Below are positions 12,894-17,415 of a stretch of 17,415 bases of DNA, one piece after another. Origin of the DNA: CAMLHP01 sp035707845 (GTDB taxonomy: Bacteria > Gemmatimonadota > Gemmatimonadetes > Gemmatimonadales > GWC2-71-9); contig DASSTP010000221.1 in assembly GCA_035707845.1 (NCBI GenBank), forward strand, positions 1-17,415, read 5' to 3'. The position numbers were made by a program, and so were the translations under genes. The notes beneath the pieces are model-generated. The model did no database searches. It saw nothing but the letters and a program-made list of their open reading frames with translations, and was not told where the DNA came from. Within the stretch, counting starts at the first letter, position 1, and the number at the start of each line of letters is the position of its first letter.

Positions 12894-13498
12894 TGAAGTT
12901 CCGCCTGGGCCAGGTCGTCGGCCGTGTTGATGTTGAAGAAGAGCAGCTCGGGTGATCCGGCCCGCGCCACCGCCTCGAGCGGCAGGACGGCGACCGACAC
13001 GTCATCATGGAATGCGATCGCGCGACGGTCGCCCCGTTCGAGGGCGCGGCGGATGGCGGGTTCGCAGGCCGGACCGTACCCCGCGCAGAGCGGCTCCATG
13101 CCGCGCCGCCCGTCGCTGGCCGGCAGCACCGCGTCGTGGCCACGCACGAGCGCGTCGGCGAGCAGGCGCACCAGGTCGGCATTGACGAATGGCATGTCCC
13201 AGGCGACGGCCACCACGGGGGCGGGCGCCTGCGCCACGGCGGCATGGATCCCGCCGAGCGCGCCGAACCCCGGCAGCACGTCAGGCGCGATGCGAAGTCC
13301 GGTGTTCCAGTGCGCTGCCTCGGGATCGTTGGCAATCAGGATTGGCAGTTGTCCCAGTGCGTCGCGCATGACGCCGGCGAGCCGGTCCACCACCCGCTCG
13401 CCACCCACCACCTCGAGCCCCTTCGGCCGGCCGCCGAAGCGCGACGCGGCCCCGCCGGCGAGGATGGCGCCCTGGATGGGTCGTGGGTCGTGAGTCAT
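12866..13498 (-). CDS. mobA: Molybdenum cofactor guanylyltransferase MobA
   Basis: Transfers GMP from GTP to molybdenum-molybdopterin, giving the bis-MGD type cofactor used by formate dehydrogenases and related reductases. The 210-residue product has the nucleotidyltransferase motif GAILAGGAASRFGGRPKGL (about 10-28), a GFGALGGIHAAV region, WDMPFV with the metal-binding Asp, and FFNINTADDL near the C-terminus. ATG 13498 is the last start before the conserved motif and lies inside a TCGTGGG heptamer array. Residues 2-7 (THDPRP) are translated repeat. An upstream start at 13531 would add only repeat-derived residues. No clear ribosome site is visible. Confidence 0.9.
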   Translation of the reverse strand: MTHDPRPIQGAILAGGAASRFGGRPKGLEVVGGERVVDRLAGVMRDALGQLPILIANDPEAAHWNTGLRIAPDVLPGFGALGGIHAAVAQAPAPVVAVAWDMPFVNADLVRLLADALVRGHDAVLPASDGRRGMEPLCAGYGPACEPAIRRALERGDRRAIAFHDDVSVAVLPLEAVARAGSPELLFFNINTADDLAQAELQWRRVSSAS

Positions 13499-13508
13499 GG
13501 GTCGTGAA
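13481..13508. repeat. Tandem heptamer array, unit TCGTGGG, overlapping mobA start
   Basis: Four 7-bp units (TCGTGGG, TCGTGAG, TCATGGG, TCGTGAA), possibly with a degenerate fifth at 13474. The CAT in the third unit is the mobA ATG on the minus strand, so the repeat supplies the start codon. Confidence 0.8.
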
Positions 13509-13515
13509 TCTCGCC

Positions 13516-13550
13516 AAGCGCTAAGCGCCAAGCGCTCAGCGCTCAGCTAG
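13516..13550. repeat. Tandem heptamer array, unit AAGCGCT
   Basis: Five 7-bp units (AAGCGCT, AAGCGCC, AAGCGCT, CAGCGCT, CAGCTAG). Reversed, they read GCGCTGA, GCGCTTG and GCGCTTA, the same family as the array after nupC (2603-2669). The final unit contains the TAG stop (13549-13547, minus) of the neighbouring outer-membrane protein gene. Confidence 0.8.
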
Positions 13551-14353
13551 TACCGTCTCCCATGCCGCCGCTCCAGCACCACGTCGAACCCGACTTCGAT
13601 CGAGAGCATGTGCTTGAGGCGATTCCGGATCATTGGCGGGGTGCCATCCTGCGGAGTCGGGCCGGCGATGGTCGGGAGGCGCACCATGTTGTCGCGCACT
13701 TCCCACCGGATCTGGTAGCTCGGCGCGACCTGGGCGGTGAAGCCCGCGCCCAGTCCGCCGGCGAGATAGAGCTTGGAGCCGCCCTCATCGGGAAAGATGT
13801 TGACCTCGACCCGCTCACTTCCCGCGCCGGCACTGTTGAACGTGCCGCTCGTGAGACTGGCACTCCGGCTGGCGAGGACAAACCCGAGACTGCCGCGCAC
13901 GTAGGGCGAGACGGCCTTCCGGCTGGCAAACCGGTACATGGCGCCGCCGGCAATTTCCACCGCCGAGGAGGCTGTTTCCGACTGGTCAATGGAGCTGCAG
14001 GTCTCGGCGTTGCGCCCCGACGCGGTGGCGAAGGTGCGCCCGCAGGTGTCGTCGAAGCCGAGGCCGAGCAGGAACGCCTCGCCGAAGAAACCAAGGTGGT
14101 CGCCATGGAAGAAGATGCCGCGCGCTCCCAGGCTGAAGCTGTTCCGGATGCGGCGGGAAATGGTGAGCGTGTCGATCACGGTCTCGCCGGCCAGGTTGTC
14201 GAAGAGCGGCTGGCCGCGTACCTGCCAGAGCGATTGCCCGCCCACGAAGCCGGCCGAAACGTTGATGATGAGGCGAGCCTGATCACGCGTCTGCCCCACG
14301 GCGATCGCGGGAACGAACAGGGTGGCTGCCAGCAGCAGCGCCGGGCTCTTCAT
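13547..14353 (-). CDS. Secreted protein, probable outer-membrane beta-barrel
   Basis: A 268-residue protein with a clear Sec signal peptide (MKSPALLLAATLFVPAIAVGQ, cleavage probably near residue 20). The rest has alternating polar/hydrophobic stretches with many Gly and aromatic residues, as in beta-barrel proteins (for example LGARGIFFHGDHLGFFGEAFLLGLGF and LYLAGGLGAGF). It has two cysteines, in DDTCGRTF and AETCSS, which may form a disulfide. The C-terminus is charged (LERRHGRRY) rather than the usual terminal strand, though the final residue is aromatic. ATG 14353 overlaps the CoA-binding protein stop (ATGA). The stop lies in a heptamer unit. No specific function recognised. Confidence 0.75.
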   Translation of the reverse strand: MKSPALLLAATLFVPAIAVGQTRDQARLIINVSAGFVGGQSLWQVRGQPLFDNLAGETVIDTLTISRRIRNSFSLGARGIFFHGDHLGFFGEAFLLGLGFDDTCGRTFATASGRNAETCSSIDQSETASSAVEIAGGAMYRFASRKAVSPYVRGSLGFVLASRSASLTSGTFNSAGAGSERVEVNIFPDEGGSKLYLAGGLGAGFTAQVAPSYQIRWEVRDNMVRLPTIAGPTPQDGTPPMIRNRLKHMLSIEVGFDVVLERRHGRRY

Positions 14354-14769
14354 GGGGTTCCCGCCAGTCGATAATGTTCCACGGCCAGACAGCGATTCTG
14401 CACGACGGGGATGCCCGCGGCCTCCAGTGCGCCCGCCGCTTCGTCATTCTGCACGCCTACCTGTAGCCAGACGACGCGGGGACGAATGGCGACACATGGC
14501 GCGACCAGCGCAGGAATCGCGTCGGAGCGCCGAAAGACATCCACGATGTCCACCGGGCCGTCGGCCGCCGCGTCTTCCAGCGAACGATACACCCGTTCGC
14601 CCAGGGTCTCGTCGTCGCGGGGATGGACCGGGGCAATGCGATAGCCCTGCTTCTGCAGGTAGCGCGCGACACCATAGGCGGGCCGGCCGGGATTGTCGCC
14701 CAGCCCCACGACGGCAATCCGTCGTGACCCGGCCAGGATCTGGCGCAGCTCCTCATCCAACGGGCTCAT
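14350..14769 (-). CDS. CoA-binding domain protein (YccU type)
   Basis: Small Rossmann-fold protein of 139 residues of the CoA_binding_2 group. IAVVGLGDNPGRPAYGVARYLQKQGYRIAPVHP (about 18-50) is the nucleotide-binding strand-loop-helix. DIVDVFRRSDAIP and VVWLQVGVQNDEAAGALEAAGIPVVQNRCLAVEH follow, matching the C-terminal conserved 'RC...EH' of this family. Function is unknown in most bacteria; binding of CoA or an acyl-CoA is known for the fold. It overlaps fdhD upstream and the outer-membrane protein downstream by ATGA, so it is fully embedded in the operon. Confidence 0.87.
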   Translation of the reverse strand: MSPLDEELRQILAGSRRIAVVGLGDNPGRPAYGVARYLQKQGYRIAPVHPRDDETLGERVYRSLEDAAADGPVDIVDVFRRSDAIPALVAPCVAIRPRVVWLQVGVQNDEAAGALEAAGIPVVQNRCLAVEHYRLAGTP

Positions 14770-15533
14770 GCTGCCCGCTGCGGATGCCAGCGGGGCGTGG
14801 CGCTCACGGCGCGCCCCACCAGGGTCATCCCTGAGCGCCGCGCGATCTCGACGGCGAGCGTGGATGGAACCGAGGGCGTGGCCACCCAGGCCAGTTCGGC
14901 TCGCGACGCCTTGTAGGCCAGCTCCGCGGAGATGCGGCCGGTGACGAGGAGGCCGAGGCCCGCGATCGCCTGGCCGGCGAGCAGCGCCGAGCCGATGGCC
15001 TTGTCCACCGCGTTGTGCCGGCCGATGTCCTCGGCGTGCGCAAAGAGCGAATGGGCGTCGGTGAGCGCCGCCGCGTGAATCCCGCCGGTTTCCCGGTAGC
15101 GCTCGCCTCGCTGGAACAGTTCCTTGAATCGCTGGCGAAGCGTCTCGGTGGAGGGAGGATCTCCCCGGGGTGGCTGCGGTGCCACAGTGGACGGGTCGGC
15201 CAGGAAGGTGGAGACGGCGCCACAGCCGGAGGCGAGCACCGGGCGGCGCTGCTCGCCCAGCACGGCATCCACCGATGCTGCAGCGACGGTGGCCCAGAAT
15301 CCGAGATCACTGGCGCAGGGCCGCAGCTGGACGTCGGCGGCGGCGTGGATGTATCCCTCGCCATGCAGCCAGCCCACCGCGAGTTCCTCCAGCAGGTCCG
15401 GCGTGCACATCCAGGTCACGACGGGCCGGCCGTTCACCTCCAGCCAGACCGGCACCTCGTCCACCACCGCCTCGTCGCCGAGGCGGCCGCCGCGCTTCTC
15501 AGGACGGAAGGGAGCGTTCCCTGGCGCCACCAC
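14766..15533 (-). CDS. fdhD: Formate dehydrogenase accessory sulfurtransferase FdhD
   Basis: Carries sulfur from a cysteine desulfurase to the molybdenum cofactor, required for active formate dehydrogenase. The 255-residue product has DEVPVWLEVNG, TPDLLEELAVGWLHGEGYI, TGGIHAAAL, EDIGRHNAVDKAIG, TGRISAELAYKA and SVPSTLAVEIA, all diagnostic of FdhD. In E. coli the active CxxC cysteines are 121 and 124. Here the matching segment reads SGCGAVS, so Cys104 is kept but the second Cys is Val107. The start is GTG directly after the stop of the upstream outer-membrane gene. Grouped with mobA, mobB and moeA, which supports a role in molybdoenzyme maturation; no dehydrogenase subunit is in the window. 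Confidence 0.91.
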   Translation of the reverse strand: MVAPGNAPFRPEKRGGRLGDEAVVDEVPVWLEVNGRPVVTWMCTPDLLEELAVGWLHGEGYIHAAADVQLRPCASDLGFWATVAAASVDAVLGEQRRPVLASGCGAVSTFLADPSTVAPQPPRGDPPSTETLRQRFKELFQRGERYRETGGIHAAALTDAHSLFAHAEDIGRHNAVDKAIGSALLAGQAIAGLGLLVTGRISAELAYKASRAELAWVATPSVPSTLAVEIARRSGMTLVGRAVSATPRWHPQRAA

Positions 15534-16241
15534 TCACCACCGTACCAGATACCCGACCCCGACCTGCAGCCACGGGGTCAGCTCCCAGTCGCTGAGGTCC
15601 CCATCGGGCCGCACCGCGTTGGATTCCTCGGTGCCCGGCTCCTCGACCGGCTCCGCCGCGTAACTGCTCGGGTAGGTCAGCTTCCAGAAGACGCCACGCA
15701 CGTCGGCGCGGAGCAGGAGATGGCGGGTGAGAAAGATCCGGGTGCCGATGGATGGGGCGACGTAGAACTTGTTGCCGAACTTGTAGCCGCTGGTGTCCGC
15801 GGGCGTGTCGCTGGAGAACGCCATGCCCCCGCTCAGTCCCACGAAGGGCGCGAAGCCGTTCCAGGTCTTGCCGCCGGTGAGGTTGAGCTGGATCGTGAGG
15901 TCGGCGAAGGTCACCTTCTGGTCCACCGGACCGGTGGTGCGATTGGCCAGCTTCACGAACGGATTCACGATCAGCCGGTCCATCGTGCCATGGGCCACCG
16001 ACACGCCCAGCTCCATGGTCTGGCTCGATCGCAGGTCGTAGCGCCCGCCGTAGATCATCCCATGATGCGGCCCGACACCAAGGGGGCCGCCCGCGCCGCC
16101 GACATAACCGACAAACGGCAGGATCGTATGGCCCGGCAGGATGTCGCTGTAGGGACTCTGGTCCGGCGGATGTCCCACCTGGGCGGAGGCTGTCGCCACC
16201 GTCAGGACGAGAAACAGCAATGAAACAGGAAGTACGCGCAT
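15534..16241 (-). CDS. Outer-membrane beta-barrel protein of unknown function
   Basis: A 235-residue protein with a signal peptide (MRVLPVSLLFLVLTVATASAQ, cleavage near 21) and amphipathic strands typical of small outer-membrane barrels. It ends in a terminal strand with a C-terminal aromatic residue (LQVGVGYLVRW), the signal read by the Bam machinery. Repeated 'GVSVAHGTMDRLIVNPFVKL', 'FADLTIQLNLTGG' and 'RHLLLRADVRGVFWKLTY' segments fit membrane strands. The start shares one base with the gpmI stop (TGATG), and fdhD begins directly after its stop. No known porin or receptor family recognised. Confidence 0.8.
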   Translation of the reverse strand: MRVLPVSLLFLVLTVATASAQVGHPPDQSPYSDILPGHTILPFVGYVGGAGGPLGVGPHHGMIYGGRYDLRSSQTMELGVSVAHGTMDRLIVNPFVKLANRTTGPVDQKVTFADLTIQLNLTGGKTWNGFAPFVGLSGGMAFSSDTPADTSGYKFGNKFYVAPSIGTRIFLTRHLLLRADVRGVFWKLTYPSSYAAEPVEEPGTEESNAVRPDGDLSDWELTPWLQVGVGYLVRW

Positions 16242-17415
16242 CAGCCCTCGCGGAGGTCGCGGCCCGTCATCTCGGGAGATGGCTCAAGGCCCATCAGGTT
16301 GAGGATCGTCGGCGCCACGTCACCCAGCGCGCCGCCGCTACGGAGCCGCTCCGCGCCACCGCGCACCGACAGGAAGGGTACCGGATTGGTGGTGTGGGCG
16401 GTATGTGGGCCGCCGGTGCCGGGGTCGGTCATCAGCTCGGCGTTGCCGTGGTCGGCCGTGATGAAGAGCGACGCACCTACCTTGTCGGCGCTCGCCAGGA
16501 TCCGGCCCAGGCACGCATCGATTGTTTCCACCGCCGTGATGACGGCCGGCATGACCCCGGTGTGTCCCACCATGTCGGCATTGGCAAAATTGCAGAGCAT
16601 GAAATCATGGGTCCGGTGCTCGAGCGCGTGGCAGAGCGTGTCGGCGATGCCGGCCGCGCTCATCTCGGGCTGGAGGTCGTACGTTGCCACCTTGGGTGAC
16701 GGCACCAGGATCCGCTCTTCGCCCCGGTACGGCGTCTCAAAGCCGCCGTTGAAGAAGTAGGTGACATGGGGATACTTCTCGGTTTCGGCCGTGCGCAGCT
16801 GGGTGCGGCCCTGGTCGGCCAGGACTTCCGCCATGATGCGCGCCATGCTGAAGGGCGGAAACGCCTGCGGAATGGGGAAGGTCTGGTTGTACTGCGTCAT
16901 GGTGACGGCCACGAGCTCGGGCCGATCCGGCACCGGGAACCCACTGAAGCCGTCGATCATGAGCGCCGAGACGATCTGGCGCATCCGGTCGCTGCGGAAA
17001 TTGAAGCAGAGCATGGCGTCGCCGTCGCGCATGGGGCAGGCGGCCTCGCCGCCGGCGTCCTGCATGACAATCGGTTTCACGAACTCGTCGGTGATGCCCT
17101 GCTCGTAGCTCTCCTCCACCGCGCGCACGGCATCCGTTGCCATGCGCCCCTGGCCCTTCACCAGCGCATCGTAGGCGAGCCGGGTGCGGTCCCATCGCTT
17201 GTCGCGGTCCATGGCGTAGTAGCGGCCGCAGAGCGAGGCGAGCACCGCGCGCGGGCCGGCGACGCGTCTCATGTCATCGAGCAGGCGTTGCACCACATCG
17301 GCGCCGATGGCCGGCAGCGTGTCGCGTCCGTCGAGGAAGCCCTGGATGGCAATCCTCGGTACGTCGAGCCGAAGGCCCAGTTCGATGCAGGCCAGCAGGT
17401 GCGTGTCGAGGGCAT
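16241..17415 (-). CDS. gpmI: 2,3-bisphosphoglycerate-independent phosphoglycerate mutase (partial, 5' end outside)
   Basis: Mn2+/Co2+-type phosphoglycerate mutase of the alkaline phosphatase superfamily, interconverting 3- and 2-phosphoglycerate in glycolysis. The frame stays open to the window edge: beyond an internal GTG at 17296 it reads HLLACIELGLRL and FLDGRDT, the conserved GpmI segment. The gene is therefore truncated at its 5' end and about 390 residues are visible. Other motifs are GRYYAMDRDKRWDR, CFNFRSDRMRQI, YFFNGGFETPYRGEERILVPSPKVATYDLQPEMSA, NFANADMVGHTG and TADHGNAELMTDPGTGGPHTAHTTNPVPF, which carry metal ligands. It is the first visible gene of the long minus-strand operon and is joined to the next by TGATG. 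Confidence 0.93.
   Translation of the reverse strand, partial: ALDTHLLACIELGLRLDVPRIAIQGFLDGRDTLPAIGADVVQRLLDDMRRVAGPRAVLASLCGRYYAMDRDKRWDRTRLAYDALVKGQGRMATDAVRAVEESYEQGITDEFVKPIVMQDAGGEAACPMRDGDAMLCFNFRSDRMRQIVSALMIDGFSGFPVPDRPELVAVTMTQYNQTFPIPQAFPPFSMARIMAEVLADQGRTQLRTAETEKYPHVTYFFNGGFETPYRGEERILVPSPKVATYDLQPEMSAAGIADTLCHALEHRTHDFMLCNFANADMVGHTGVMPAVITAVETIDACLGRILASADKVGASLFITADHGNAELMTDPGTGGPHTAHTTNPVPFLSVRGGAERLRSGGALGDVAPTILNLMGLEPSPEMTGRDLREG

Noticed and set aside
15015..16223. 402-codon plus-strand open frame
   Set aside because: Antisense to fdhD and an outer-membrane protein with a signal peptide and overlapping operon junctions. It has no recognisable domain.

Overview
The window is high-GC DNA from a bacterium with an outer membrane: it encodes two secreted beta-barrel-like proteins and two lipoproteins. 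Genes are tightly packed, with many ATGA/GTGA stop-start overlaps and frequent GTG starts. Gene content and style suggest Gemmatimonadota or a similar phylum, but that is an inference without a marker gene. Apart from a MITE-like palindromic element and simple repeats there is no mobile DNA, phage, CRISPR array, rRNA or tRNA. This is mostly housekeeping chromosome.

Layout. (1) 1-3615, plus strand: the end of an unidentified gene, then a purine nucleoside salvage set of adenosine deaminase, NupC-type transporter and purine nucleoside phosphorylase. The last is separated from nupC by two arrays of 7-bp repeats. (2) 3628-5231, minus strand: an M48 metalloprotease lipoprotein followed by thiD. 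(3) 5230-7974, plus strand: SpoU-type RNA methyltransferase, prepilin peptidase and a HExxH lipoprotein, all overlapping. The first start codon overlaps the divergent M48 start codon. (4) 7975-8393: non-coding, with a heptamer array, a ~315-bp imperfect inverted-repeat element and octamer arrays. (5) 8394-10423, minus strand: promoter, yybP-ykoY manganese riboswitch, intrinsic terminator, htpX and terC. (6) 10493-17415, minus strand: gpmI (runs off the window), outer-membrane protein, fdhD, CoA-binding protein, second outer-membrane protein, mobA, mobB, moeA and an HD-domain phosphohydrolase.

How they work together. add/nupC/pnp import and degrade purine nucleosides. fdhD, mobA, mobB and moeA serve molybdenum cofactor and formate dehydrogenase maturation. 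The best regulatory feature is the leader of htpX-terC: the 3' strand of the riboswitch P1/L3 region is also the 5' strand of a 16-bp terminator stem with a U tract. This predicts that Mn2+ binding prevents termination and switches on a TerC-family Mn2+ exporter together with the HtpX membrane protease.

The main unexplained signal is in the spacers. Most non-coding gaps over 40 bp carry tandem repeats with a 7- or 8-bp unit, differing in sequence from gap to gap. Several run into gene ends: they supply the mobA start codon, the terC C-terminal codons and the stop codon of one outer-membrane protein.
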